This document shows, piece after piece, positions 9,709 to 20,950 of a stretch of DNA of 29,027 bases. The notes under the pieces are model-generated. The model was not told the DNA's origin, ran no database searches, and saw only the letters and a program-made list of their open reading frames with translations. The position numbers and the translations under genes were made by a program. Location of the stretch: the NCBI GenBank assembly GCA_010015655.1, contig ML976788.1, positions 4,518 to 33,544 on the forward strand, given 5' to 3'. Every line of letters starts with the position of its first letter. Position 1 is the stretch's first letter. The DNA comes from Bimuria novae-zelandiae CBS 107.79 (taxonomy: Eukaryota > Ascomycota > Dothideomycetes > Pleosporales > Didymosphaeriaceae).

Positions 9709-9791
9709 AATAGCATTCAATTGAGGCCTTGAAATTACTGTCAAAAAAGTTGAAATTTTCGGTGTCAACAGACTAATGTCCTAGTACTGTA
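9709..9791 (+). repeat. Probable right end of the Tc1/mariner element
   Basis: The 80 bp after the transposase stop run to GTGTCAACAGACTAATGTCC and end CTAGTACTGTA, with a TA at 9790-9791 suitable as a target dinucleotide. A matching inverted left end (TACAG...GGACATTAG) was not found upstream, so this is tentative and the element is probably truncated on its left side. Confidence 0.3.
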
Positions 9792-9825
9792 GATCTAGCT
9801 AGAAGCTACACTGAAATTCCAGCAC

Positions 9826-10215
9826 TTAACATCCCATGTCTTTTATCAAAGAGGCGCCATGCCCGTTGCTTGGACGACTGTAGACAGCGATCGGGTATAT
9901 CAGCATCATTTCCTCCCGATTTTCAGGCTGTGTTAATGCCTCCTCTACCACCCCACCGTCTCCCTTAATTTTCACTAGCGACTTCGGCTGGGTCTTAGAC
10001 ACGTCCTAAGGTAATAGGTAGGTCTCCGCATTGAAATCGGAGAGATCTACTAATATCACAGCGACTAAAAGAAACTCGTAGCCGGCATCGTCTTTGCCTA
10101 AGATGTTACTGTCTCCAGTCTTCGGTGGTGAGAATGTCCTAACACTGCTATAGAAGTAGGGTAGGCGCGTTATGACCCTATGTTTCTTCGTAAAGTGTTT
10201 AGGCATGGCCTGCAA
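9826..10215 (-). pseudogene. Unrecognised minus-strand coding relic with one stop
   Basis: A single minus-strand frame of 130 codons runs from 10215 to a TAA at 9826-9828. It is interrupted once by a TAG (about 10006-10008), where CAG would restore the frame. The second ATG-type start is at 10206. Sequence such as YEFLLVAVILVDLSDFNAE and GDGGVVEEALTQPENREEMM looks coding in character, but I recognise no family or motif. It may be the remains of a host gene or of a transposon. Confidence 0.3.
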
Positions 10216-10459
10216 TTATCCCTCTCTTATAAGCACTATTTTATAAACAGGTGGCTAAAGGTAGAATAATGCTATTACTTACGTACAAATGTATGCAATC
10301 AACAACTAACGTTAAGGGGCTTTTATAGGTACGAAGGACAAGGCGGGTATATAAGTGAGCTTAATTGTATAAGAGAGACTTAAGAAACAATTCAGTAGAA
10401 TTAAAGCTTCAATGACGGGCAGCTGAAATTTCAGCAAAGACTTAAGGTCTTATGTACCA

Positions 10460-11470
10460 TTCCCCTATCGCCTACCCCGCAGCACTGCCTTCGACGAGTG
10501 TTTCCATGCCCTGCACTGTTAAATCAGCTAGCGATAGCTTAACCTATCAGACACTCTATATAACGAACACGTCCGTAAAAAGGGTGCAGACCCATTAAGA
10601 TTGCCTTGTCGTTGTCTGGTAAGTAGCAGCAGTGCCTCATCCGGTAACAGACTTCTGCTAAGAGCGCAGCGTAACAGGTTAGTCACTTTCCCACCCACCA
10701 CCACCCTGTATTTCACGTCATATCCCGGTCAGAAAGGAGCGGAGACTCAAAGTCTATCACTGAGCCGTGTCCTACACGATAAGCTAGGATTACTCTATAT
10801 TACTATCCTCTCCTCACTCTCCCAGTCGCCCAGAATCTCATCCCAAAGGCGGAGCGTAGCAATCATACCCAACGCATCGAGCTTCCTTAAACCCACGGTA
10901 TACTTGTTTAGTTTGCACCTTACTCGTCTGCTATTAGCTCCACCAGATAGGCGTTGTCCTTAATAAGGCCCTTTAAATTCTTTCCCTCCTTAACCTCACC
11001 CACAGCACTACCATAGACCAGTGTTTCAATACCGTTCACTGCTAGACAAGCTAAGGAGTTCCCATCCTATCAGGCCGCTCGCATGATGACCGAGAGCCTA
11101 GAAAGGGTTACAGATTAGTTAAGAATGCCTTACCAGCGTCTCTTATAACGCAGCGACGCCGCGTTCCCAGGATAAAACCTAGCTAAAAGTAGGCAGAATC
11201 CCCACACCTCGCCACCCTGACTTTATGCCATCTCCCGGTGAGCGAGAGCAGGGTGAACGAAGCCTCTCACCAAGCCATATCCAAGAGTTTTAGAGCTAAG
11301 CAAGCCAATAAACCATATCAGAGAGTCGTTACTTCCCGTCTAATGTGGCTCCTGTATTCATCAGGCTAGTCAATTCTATCTTCCTTCCACGGCTTCTGTT
11401 TCCAAACTCACGATGTACTAAGACACCTTAAACCAAGTGCTAGAGCACTTATTAGGGCGCCCCAGTGGCC
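10460..11470. repeat. Diverged direct duplication of about 0.5 kb
   Basis: Two consecutive blocks (about 10460-10960 and about 10985-11470) align collinearly with an offset drifting from 523 to 498 bp. Anchors are CAGCACT at 10480/11003, CAGTGTTTC-like text shortly after, CCTATCAG near 10543/11066, CACCCTG followed by a CATnTCCCGGT block near 10719/11229, and CTTCCTT at 10882/11380. I estimate roughly 60% identity by eye. Open frames here (10528-10716 minus, 10601-10963 plus) lack good starts and motifs, so no gene is called. The duplication may be an old tandem copy of unknown origin. Confidence 0.5.
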
Positions 11471-11479
11471 AACCAAGTA

Positions 11480-11803
11480 ACCCTTCGTACCGCTGAGGAA
11501 TTGGGGCATTTCCATCTACAGCCGTAGGGGCATGCCTACTAGTCGCACCACGGTGCTTAGCGAGTAGCAGTGACGACGCATCGGCTGTACGACGGGCATA
11601 TTCTAATCAGCTCAAGCCTCCTCGTGCAAGGTGAGCCGAAACGGCGACACCATTTGCTCCCCTCTGCTAAGGCAGTGCCCTCTGTAGCCCCTATACGCAA
11701 CTAGTAGCCTACTCAGAGCCGACAGAACCCCCAACTTGCAGAGATAGGTCTTTCATATCAGCCTCTATCGCCTCTGGGAGATGGAACATCGTTTTTCTTC
11801 ATC
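11480..11803. other. Intergenic stretch without recognised features
   Basis: No gene, RNA or strong repeat was recognised between the 0.5-kb duplication and the possible membrane-protein relic. Confidence 0.4.
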
Positions 11804-12208
11804 ATGGCTGACAGTCTCTTTGTTGTTACCCTCGTCCTCTTCATCACTGGTTCGTCACTCAGCACTGTGGTCACGTACCGCGACTGTCTGGCTGTCAAAC
11901 GTGTCGAGGGCGCCATGAGATGGCGGCAATAGATGCTTGTGTGTTCAGACGTTGTCCAGATTGGCTTTTTCTTGTTCGGGTTCGCATCCATCATCCAGAA
12001 CCGCCCTGACCGGGTAGAGTTAGCTATCACCTGGGCTCTACAGTGTATGGCATGTACAAATGTAAGATCCTCAATAGTCCTCTTTAGCAGCACTGACAAC
12101 CTAGTCTACACGAATCCTTCAACCTATCTTCTCAGATACTTGGTGGCCGCCTGCAGTGTTTGTGGCGCTAGTGCCCTCCGTCGTGCTCAACGGCGTAATA
12201 TTTTTTAA
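11804..12208 (+). pseudogene. Possible small membrane-protein relic with one stop
   Basis: An ATG at 11804 opens MADSLFVVTLVLFITGSSLS, a hydrophobic segment with C-rich third codon positions. After 42 codons there is a TAG at 11930-11932, and the same frame continues with MLVCSDVVQIGFFLFGFAS and on to a stop at 12206-12208. Two hydrophobic stretches (about residues 5-20 and 50-65) and preserved frame on both sides of the stop suggest a once-coding membrane protein of about 130 residues. A minus-strand open frame (11758-12099) overlaps it and cannot be excluded. I recognise no family on either strand. Confidence 0.25.
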
Positions 12209-12514
12209 TATATAAGCATACTTTGACTTAGTACGCTCTTATTAACGACTATAGACACGGAAATACGCCAGCAATCTATAAAGCAGTGCTTCTTGTTATT
12301 ATATATACTAGTTTAACTATTATAGCTAGAGTTAGGTCTTCTAGGCTTCGCGAACATAAAATCTCCGGAGGTAGAAACCAAAGCATAAGATATCTATTTT
12401 AGGCAGTCATTATCACGAACAAAATTGCCATTCTGACTACATATATTAGCATTAGAGCCTTAATTACTCTTCTTACACGCTAAGAAGCGAAGCTTCGCAT
12501 TCGTACAATAATTA
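12209..12514. other. AT-rich junction before the retrotransposon stack
   Basis: Base composition shifts here from near-balanced to AT-rich. No gene or terminal repeat was recognised. It is the left flank of Copia-1. Confidence 0.4.
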
Positions 12515-12770
12515 TGTTAGTGTCTGCACTGACTCACCTTCCGCGCTAAGGGAACTGTGTAACCCAATCATACTCTTGTACCCCCTCACTTCCAGTTAAC
12601 CTGATACTGTACCGAAACCCCTTCGCCTCCACACCACCTGGTACTCGCTCACATCCACGAGAACTGGAAGGAAGGTATATAGAACTATTACAGAACACAC
12701 AGACAATACAGACACTAGATACTAAAGACAGAGAGTTACTTGTTCATTCCTTGCTACCTGTGAACCGACA
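12515..12770 (+). repeat. Candidate 5' LTR of Copia-1
   Basis: The stretch begins TGTTAGTGTC and ends GAACCGACA, giving the TG...CA ends of an LTR. It contains a TATATA-like box near 12676 and lies 330 bp before the Gag ATG. It is less AT-rich than the coding part, as expected if short LTRs escape RIP. No second copy is in the window, so the limits are tentative. A primer-binding site was not recognised. Confidence 0.35.
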
Positions 12771-13097
12771 CTGATCAGTGGTTACCCTCACAGTCGATGC
12801 TATGAGAGATAACCACAGACAGCAAGGAGAACTAGAAGAGACACGATAAGGGGTATAGCAATACCCTAAACCGTGTGCTAACGAGACCCTAAGCGTTTAC
12901 CTAGGTCTCCGCGTCTATTACGCCTTCGCCAAAAGCTCGCGCGTCGTAGCGTACTACTAAGTAATAAGGACTCTAAGCGTTTACCTAAGTCCCTGTCTAT
13001 CACGCTCTATAGTACCCGCTGCTAATAGTACTATTAATTAACCTGCGTCTTACTCTCTTAAAGAGACGCCTTACGACCCCTAAATCGCTTTCCTACG

Positions 13098-16000
13098 ATG
13101 CCTCTTACTAACCATCTCACGAAGGAAGAACAGGCGCTTATTAATAAGGATAATTAGGGCTAGCCCCTTAATATTAATAAGAATACAGACATTACAAAAA
13201 TTAACATAAAAAGTGTAAATATATACATCCTCTTCTACTACCGGATCTCCCGAAATAAAGAATAGGAGGACTATGAGCTATAGGAGCAGATAACTATTAT
13301 CTTTAAAGGATAGCTAAAAGAACTCTTTAACAAAGGCAACAAATCTCTTATTACTAAATTACGAGACTACCTACGCAAGTAAGGCGTCTTTATAGCTAAG
13401 GATAGTAAGTTAATTACCTATAACATCGCAAAAGCGCTACAGGGCCACTATTACGAATAGACTAATAAAGAGGTTACTTACTAGCTTAAAATAAACAAGA
13501 GGTTTAACTCGCGCTTTAATCTAAATCTTGCAACATCGCCTCTATATAATACGCCTCTATTATAGTAATCTTTTTAATAACCCTCTGCGCACCTTGCTTC
13601 TCCTTAATTAGCTCTAATAGCACGCACTATCTACTAACCTATACCTCTACTAAAACGATAGCCCACCACATACCTGCCCCCTCATTAGCAGCACAACGCG
13701 CCTTTATCCTCTACGCAGCAGCTGAACTAGTACAATACGTATAACCCCCATCTGCAGCACGAAAGCCCTATAGACGCTACACGTCTTAATAACGCATATT
13801 AACTTATTACAGACCTCTACAAGCTATATGATAATAAGAAGCGCTTTAGAGGTAAGCTATATAACGTGTTTAACACTAAATTTAGAATCTTCCGAGACAA
13901 TTATAGCAAGATAGGGCTACCTAAGCAACACTAGGATTAAGCTTTTTTTATTATACTAAAAGACAGAGTGTCTAACTACTACTATAACCGCCTCGCGGGT
14001 CAGGGCTATAATCTTAAGATAATAATAGGTATAACGAAGAGCTACTTCTATAATAAGGAGAATTATTAATTATACCTTAGCAAGTAAAGAATAACCACGC
14101 TAGCACGTATAATTAGCGCCTACCCTAATAAATCTTGTCTTAATACTCTCTAATTACTTATTAACAAGCTTTAGAAGCTTTAACGCGGGCTAGGCTATAA
14201 TTACTAAGGTAATAACGTACTACGCGAATAACTACTTAACGCGTATAGTAGTATTAAGGACTATAATCTTACCCTCTTCGCCCTAGCGCCTACTTTTAAA
14301 GGCCTCTACTTTACTCTACGCTTATCTATTAGCGCTGCTACCCGCTCGCGCAAGGCGCGCAATCTAAGCCTAACGTAATATACTACTAATAAGAAGTATT
14401 AGAACTACTATAACCTCTAACACCCCTATAAGGACGACCCTAACGCAAACAGCTATAAGTAGTACTAGACTAATAAGACCTACGGAGGTAAAGGCTTGCG
14501 GAGAGGTTAAGGTAATAGATTATAAGGATTCTCGTCACGCTTCTCGCCGCAAGACGTTAATAATTATAGACCCTATTAAGGCAACTCTTAAGGGTTACCC
14601 TTCTAGTAGCTACTACTACCTAAGCAACTGTAATCTTAAAAGAAATACTTTATTTATAGTAAGCCTAGCTACTAGTTAATAAAGCACTCTAGGAATAAGC
14701 GCAAGTAATCCTATTATAGATTTCGCTAGATAGCGTTAGCCTACTTATATAACGCGTAACCTAACGTTACTAACTTTTACGCTTTCCTAACCAAGTACGA
14801 AGGTATTAAAATTAATAATAAGGCTTAGTAGATACTTGCTATAGAAATAATAACTAAGGGAGATTAGTTTATTACTAAGTTCTTTAGTATAATTAACGGC
14901 AATTAGACGATTGCCTACCTAAATAACTAAGCTATATACTACGCGACTACACGAATTAACGCGTTTAGGGCTATAGATAACACGCCCGCCACTATATTTA
15001 CGTTTAAGGATTAATATAATAAGAAAGTCTTTTAGGGCATTATGCCTAACACGGGAGCCTTAGGCGTCTTAATAGCTAGAGAACTACAAGCGACTGCTCT
15101 ACAGGTAGCTATAAGCTTACAAATAGATACCTTAACGGCTGGGCAGCACCAAATCCGCTTTAGCAGAGGTTAGGCAATTATATCTATAGGCACCCTACAC
15201 GTCGACATAGTAATTAGTAAAGTCACGTTCCACGTGCTACCTACTAATACGCCATTCTTACTCTATCTAGCCGACATAGATAGACTAGGCGTTAGATATA
15301 ACAACCTGCGCAACGTACTGGTCCAGGGCAACTAGCTACACCTAGTTGTACGTAAATAGGGCTATTTATGGCTTCTTATAAATTAACCTAAACGCACCGC
15401 AGTCGCCAGCTACCACCTTATAGAGACTAAGCTACGCTAGCTCTACTAACGATTTAGCTACCTATTAGCTTATTAGCTCTATAACTTGCTTATTCGCGCT
15501 GGCTATAATAACGTCTATAAGGAGCTTATTAATAAGCTTATTAAGTACTGCTAATAGTGCTAACTGAATTAGAAAGCACCTAGACGCTTTAGATTTAAGC
15601 TTAAGGAACTAGACCTAGACTTTAACTACGAGGTAATTATTAATATTATGTACCTGAATAGAAAACCTATCTTATATATAGTTAACAACGCGACTGCCTT
15701 TTAAGCTACTCGCTTCCTTAAAGATGCATTAGCCACAAGCACTTAGGACGCTCTACGGTATTATTAGATTAATACCTACCTTAGACTACCTAAGTATCTT
15801 GTTTATAACGCCGGCAGGAACTTTATTTTTACTAAATTTAAGTAACTTGCTAAGTTACTGTTAATTAATATTAAAGAAGTACCTATAGAAGCTTATAATA
15901 GCGTAGGTAAGGTAAAGTAGTACCATGCTCTATTACGACGTGCTTTTAAGACTATTTGAGCTAATTTACCTATAATAATAGACAGGCAGCTTATCTTGCA

Positions 16001-18006
16001 AATGGCTATTAAAGCTATTAATAACACTATAGGTCCTAATAGCCTAGTGCCTACGCTTCTTGTCTTCGGCGCCTACCCATAAATAACAGAAGACTCTCCC
16101 CTATCGCTATTAATTACTTAACGCGCTGCTGTTATTAAAAAGGCTATAAGAGAGGTATAATAGGTATACGAAACGCGCTAAATTAATAATATACTAGCAA
16201 CGCGTAATAGACCTACGACGCTTAAAATAACTATACTGCCTATTAACTCTAACGTGCGCGTCTGGCGCGAGAAGGACAGATAAATAGGGCCCTATAAGCT
16301 TATTACTATAATAAATAAGACCTGTATAATATAGCTGCCGCATGGCCCTACAAATTTCTGCTTAACGGTTGTTAAGCCGTACTACACGGATACCTCCCTG
16401 ACAAACAACGAACCAGCTACGCCACTAGCGATTAATAATAAGGATAATAGCCACCCGATAGATATACTAGACAACGGAGACGATAACTAGGACAAAGACA
16501 GCGAAACTAGTGTAACTAACTAGCATCAAGAATAAGCTTCTAAACTCCCTTAATAAAAACGCAGCTAACCTAAAGGTAGTAAGAATAAGCCTAAAGCTAC
16601 TATAGCCCGCGCGAACCTTCCTAGGATAGCTTGTGCAGCTCCTATAGCGTACACTATTTATATAGCGCCTAACGAAGCTTACATGATAGAGGTCTTTATA
16701 ACGTATAAAGAGAATACTAACTAGCTACTTTTTGTTTAGTTGCGTAAAGAGCAAAGGATAACTACACCTGGCTAATTATTTAAGCTATTAGATAATAAGG
16801 AAATTAATAGCCTTATTGCTAACAGAGTCTTTTGCTTTAAGTAATACGATCCCTGTAAGCACTAAGGACGGATTTTTAAGTCGTAACTAGTACGCGAAAT
16901 TAAAGGCAAGACTACTACTACCCTATACGAGAAATCACGCCTTGTAGTGTAAGGCTATTAAGACGATGGCAAAGCAATAATCCTTACCTAATTACTAACT
17001 ATTTAGCGAGCTAGCTAACAAATTATACTAGCTATTGCTCCTTTACTTATGCGTAATAAAGTTATATTAATAAATAGAGAGATCTCGCTCTAGCTGCGAG
17101 ATATTACCTAAGCATATGTATAGTCACGCACAAAGCTTAACCAAGTAGTCATCGCCTACTTACCTAAGGAAATTAAATACAAGTATCTACCTAGCACGGT
17201 CATAATAGTTAAGAAGCCCCTATACGGCCTAGCTAAAGCTAGTACCTATTAGTGGGCAACGTATAGCGCTTATTACAAGGAAAAGCTTTACATAGAAACC
17301 TTAATATATAACCCATGCCTGCTTGTGACCACTACCTAGGACGCCTTTGGCATAGTAGGCATGTAGACTAACGATATATTTATTCTTGCGGATAAATGTT
17401 TCTCTGACCTAGAGGAGAAGGAGTTAACGTTTATAGCTAAGCTAAAGGAGAAGCTAACACCTACTACTCTATTAATTTTTAATGGCTATGTCCTATTAAT
17501 TAATTACACTAGTAAGCTCTTACTACGACAAAAGGATTAGGGCAAGAAGATTTAGCTTATTAATATAAGCTTAGCTAACTATTAATAATAGTACGTTAAG
17601 TAGAGGGCTTGCGGCGCCTACATCGCGAGTATCTACTAACTAGAGGCGACTTTTAACCTCTTTGTTACCGCATAAACTTAAGAGCCTACTGTCGACGACG
17701 TTAACGCGTTAAACAAACGCCTATAATAGTAACTAAATAATCTTAATCGTGGCCTTACCTATAAGGCACTTAACCTAGCTTAGGCTAAAGTTTTTATGTT
17801 TATTAACAGCTCCTTCGCAAACAATAAAGATTTAAGTAGCTAGATTAGCTATATAATTATAGTAGCTATGGAAGACGCTGCTGACACGGAGTTTACTATT
17901 TACGGTAATCTTATTTACTAGAGCTCCGCGAAGAGTAAACGCGTGACCTGGAGCGTCCTTGCGTTAGAGATCTACGTAATGGTAGGAGCAGAGCTGGCAA
18001 CAAGCA
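13098..18006 (+). pseudogene. Gag-Pol relic of Copia-1
   Basis: The frame opens with an ATG at 13098 (MPLTNHLTKEEQALIN), and all recognisable domains lie in it. A degenerate zinc-knuckle-like segment (KYFIYSKPSY) is near 14647. Protease follows at 15036-15350 (GIMPNTGA, FHVLPTNTPFL). GAG-pre-integrase is at about 15390-15560 (IRAGYNN, LIKYC). The integrase core is at about 15620-16100, its three catalytic acids now Asn (15642), Asn (15807) and Lys (15915). The integrase C-terminal region has GPNSLVPTLLVFGAYP and VVKPYYTD. RT lies at about 16680-17580 (KKPLYGLAKAS, TNDIFILADK), with Asn for the first Asp of the usual DD pair. RNase H starts about 17860 (AMEDAADTEFTIYGN). Stops are spread through every domain. 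It cannot make protein; it is a fossil. Confidence 0.88.
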
Positions 18007-18165
18007 AGTTAATTAAGTTAAGGTAAATTGCTTAATTAATTAACCAATATAGTGGCTTTTACTTAACTTGATTGACTTAATGGCGTAAATCAGGCTTAAT
18101 TTGTTAACTTAATTGACTTAATTAATAACTTTGCTAAGCTAATTAAGGGTAATTAACCGCTATAG
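18007..18165. repeat. Subterminal TTAATTAAG-type repeats at the hAT end
   Basis: Short palindromic AT motifs recur in both orientations within 160 bp: TTAATTAAGTTAA near 18009, TTAATTAATTAACC near 18031, CTTAACTTGATTGACTTAAT near 18063, TTAACTTAATTGACTTAATT near 18103 and CTAATTAAGGGTAATTAACC near 18139. hAT elements commonly carry such subterminal motifs as transposase binding sites; that role is inferred. A TAGTGGCTTTTACTTAAC at about 18048 resembles a CAGTGG-type hAT terminus after a C-to-T change, so the true end may lie there. Confidence 0.45.
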
Positions 18166-18169
18166 ATCT

Positions 18170-20560
18170 TGTAGATAGTCTCTAGCTCATCAGGGGTAAT
18201 AGCGTCGGTACGTTAATTATTTACTATTATTATAGACTTTAAGCCAAGGCGCTTCTAGCTGCGTAGTAATTATAGCGCAGATAGAAGATCCACCTTTATG
18301 CATAATCGTCTCGTCTCTAATAAATTACCTAACTCCGAGAAGGTCCTCTTATAATTAGTAGCAGTAGCGGGGATACTAAGGATATTAAGAGTAAAGCGCG
18401 ATAAGATAGGATACTTATTAGTCTTGCCTATCTAATAAAGCAGTAGGTTGCGCGTAAATAAGGAGTCTTCTAGCATAAGTAGTTTAATTATCTACCGCTT
18501 AAACTTATTACGGCGGAGGACTAGGCAGGCGTCGTCACCTTATAGGGTGGCTCTTACAAAGTCTAACTAGCTACTAGATAGCCTAGTACGTGCCTTCTTT
18601 GGTGGAGGCTCTAGCGTACTAATAGGAGATACGGCATCTTTAAACTCTAACTACAAGCGTTAAAAGCCAACGTGGCAATTATCTAGCTAGCCTTTATAGG
18701 TGTGACACCCCTTATAGAGATCCTCGTCGTAATTAAGCGGTACAGCCTATATCTTATCCATAAGGCCTTTTATATGTGGGTGGAGACAGCAAGCCGCGTA
18801 ATATACTAGGGCGTCCTTTAGCTTACGCAGGTACTTAAGGATCTTTGTGTAAGCCATATTATAGGTAGCTTTTATGTAGTCCTCCGGGGCATCAACGTCG
18901 TTAAAGTTAACGTTATTATATTAAAAGAGTATCTTGTTAAGGGTAGTAGCAAGCTATAAGAGCGTAGGGAGGACCTCCTATATTACACCTAACGTGCCAG
19001 CCACGCCCCTGCCCTCTATACAAATAGTAGCTTCTTTAAACAGTTATAAGATCCTTTAGTACTCTATAATTGTCGCCTAGTCCTTAGCAGTAAGGCTATC
19101 TTCTTTAATAAACTAACGTCGCTTAATATTAGGTATATTATTGCGTTGTTAGGTGCTATAGTAATAATACTTAACAAGCTTATAGTTAATATAATTATTA
19201 AGGGGTGCGCGGAGCTCGAGCGCGCGCGTAAAATAGTTATAATAAGAGTTTTATCTTATTTTTACTAGCTTAATAATCTCTAACGTCTTTAGCTTGTTAT
19301 TACCACCTAATTAGGCGTTATAGGTTACCTAATACTATTTAAGAAGCTAGCGAGCTTAAGGGGTGCAGATAGAGGTAACAACGTTAATAAGTACGCCTAA
19401 TAGGCTAGCCTATTACTACTCCTTAAGAAACGCTGTCTTGTTATTAAGATACTTATCCGCGTTATTAAAGGCGTCGCGATCTTTGCTAAAAATAATTTAT
19501 TAGGCTATAAGATTAATTATGTAGTAGGCGTAACGCAGATGCTAATAGCAGGCATTAAAATTATATTTAATAGCTAGGGCGTTAATCGCAGCGTCGTTAT
19601 TAGTAGTATTATTAAGGATAAAGTAACCTAAGCTACAGGCGGATATTTTAAAGCTTTTAAGCGTGGCGTTAATAATAGCAGCAATATTAGCGCCTGTATA
19701 TTAGCCTATTAGCGACGGCAGGCCTAATACGTAATCGTAAGGGTTACTATCGCTATTAAGATAGTAGACGCAGATACCCGTTAGCGCCTATTTATTGCCT
19801 ATTAACGTCTAATTATTAAAGGAGATATAGATGGCCGATCGCGCATCTTATAGATAATTAATAACAGCGGGTATATAAGACTTGTACTCCGTAATTATAT
19901 AGGCTTATAAGGTGTTATAAGATCTCCACATCTCCGCCTTAGCTAATAGGTTGGCCTACTATAATATATAGCGAAAAGCTGCGCCCTTAATTACTAAGAG
20001 CGCCTAGTTATCTATTACTACCTAATTAAGCACTAATTATAGGAAACTTATGCGCAAGAAGCTTAACGCGATAAGGTTAGTAACGCCTTAAGATACTATA
20101 AGGCCTTTATAGTAAATATAGGCAAGTAGGGATAACTAAAAGGACGACGTTGTTATCGTCGTGCAAGAGATAGACTTTTAGCCACCCTTATTAACGTAGT
20201 ACCTAGCTTTACGCTCTGCGAGATGGCGCGCGATTAATGTTATTAATTAATTAGCCTAGTAAAACTTATCTAGTTACTTATAAAGGTGGCAATAATAGTA
20301 AAGCTAATACAGGCGGTGTTATTTGTAGTGCTAAAGGTAATACCCATATTGCCAAACCCAGCTCTTTTAACTACGCTTTAGGGCGAGAGACGGCTTGTAA
20401 TAACCTAGTAGGCGTTACTAATTAATACTATTATAATTGTCGTCGTTATCTTTAATATTACTATTAGTAGCTAATTACGCGTTGCCTATAGAGCTCTTAT
20501 CGACGTCTAGCTTTAACAGCGCGTTAGTGGCCATATTAGTGCCGCTATCTTTAGGGAGGG
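18170..20560 (-). pseudogene. hAT-family transposase relic
   Basis: Read on the minus strand, the N-terminal side near 20340-20390 has a BED-finger-like SWVWQYGY. The catalytic-region landmarks YISF (about 19820), YDYVLGLPSLIG and YTGANIA (about 19690-19760) and LGYFILNNTTNNDAA (about 19575-19640) follow. The C-terminal dimerisation domain lies at about 18200-18420 (YPILSRFTLNILSIPA, then RTFSELGNLLETRR). These are the hallmarks of fungal hAT transposases, which cut and paste DNA in the nucleus. Numerous TAA/TAG codons and at least one frame change interrupt it. The ATG near 20536 (MATNALLKLD) is a plausible start but uncertain. Confidence 0.75.
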
Positions 20561-20715
20561 TTTATAACGCCTTGCTTTTAAGCCGCTAGCTAAAAACTTA
20601 AGAGAGGTTGCGGTTTATACCCTCTAAGCGATTAGGTAACGCTATATTAATAAAGGAGGGCGTTAGTAAAGGGTAGGAGGTAGGTTAAGGTATGTCCGAT
20701 TATACGGCCTCTATC

Positions 20716-20899
20716 TGTTGTGGATATGAGGCTGGAACACTTTCTTGTTTATACTATTCTGAATAAGGCTAGCGCTACATTGGCACTTTTAGGATCCTCG
20801 CACACATCTGTATTCCAGACAGATTAGAAGACAACAATTAATTAATCTATTATTACATCTATTAACTTATCTATCGCATTATCTTAAAGTGACAGAACA
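20716..20899 (+). repeat. Candidate 5' LTR of Copia-2
   Basis: It begins TGTTGTGGATATGAGG and probably ends GTGACAGAACA, giving TG...CA ends and about 184 bp. The five bases in front (CTATC) would be the target duplication, which can be tested beyond the window. The boundary is inferred, as no second copy is present. Confidence 0.4.
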
Positions 20900-20950
20900 C
20901 TATTAAATCTGACAATTAAGAGTCTTATTACCTCCGCCAAGCTAACTGTA

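Larger units (their letters stand above)
12515..18006 (+). mobile_element. Copia-1: RIP-degraded Ty1/Copia retrotransposon, 3' part missing
   Basis: Copia gene order (Gag, protease, integrase, RT, RNase H) is recognisable on the plus strand in one frame. The sequence has very many TpA steps and dozens of in-frame TAA/TAG, as expected from RIP. Coding similarity breaks off at about 18006 inside the first part of RNase H, where TTAATTAAG-rich hAT sequence starts. The rest of RNase H and the 3' LTR do not reappear before Copia-2, which fits a nested insertion whose right half lies beyond the window. The left boundary rests on a candidate LTR only. Confidence 0.85.
18007..20715 (-). mobile_element. 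RIP-degraded hAT DNA transposon, left part of a nested insertion
   Basis: It starts where Copia-1 RNase H similarity ends and stops where the TGTTG of the Copia-2 LTR begins. The transposase is on the minus strand, so 18007 is the element's 3' side and 20715 lies in its 5' side. No terminal inverted repeat pair or 8-bp target duplication could be completed within the window. This is expected if Copia-2 inserted upstream of the transposase and the remaining 5' end lies to the right of it. RIP signs are as strong as in Copia-1. Confidence 0.75.

Noticed and set aside
10601..10963. 120-codon plus-strand open frame
   Set aside because: It starts at TTG, is low-complexity Ser/Leu-rich and crosses the diverged tandem duplication without a matching frame in the second unit.
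12483..12502. Hairpin-like GCGAAGCTTCGC as a regulatory stem-loop or terminator
   Set aside because: It is a short palindrome without a run of T or a neighbouring gene; there is no support for a function.
13000..20700. The AT-rich block as a centromere or replication origin
   Set aside because: Its composition is explained by RIP-mutated Copia and hAT sequence, whose protein motifs remain readable throughout.
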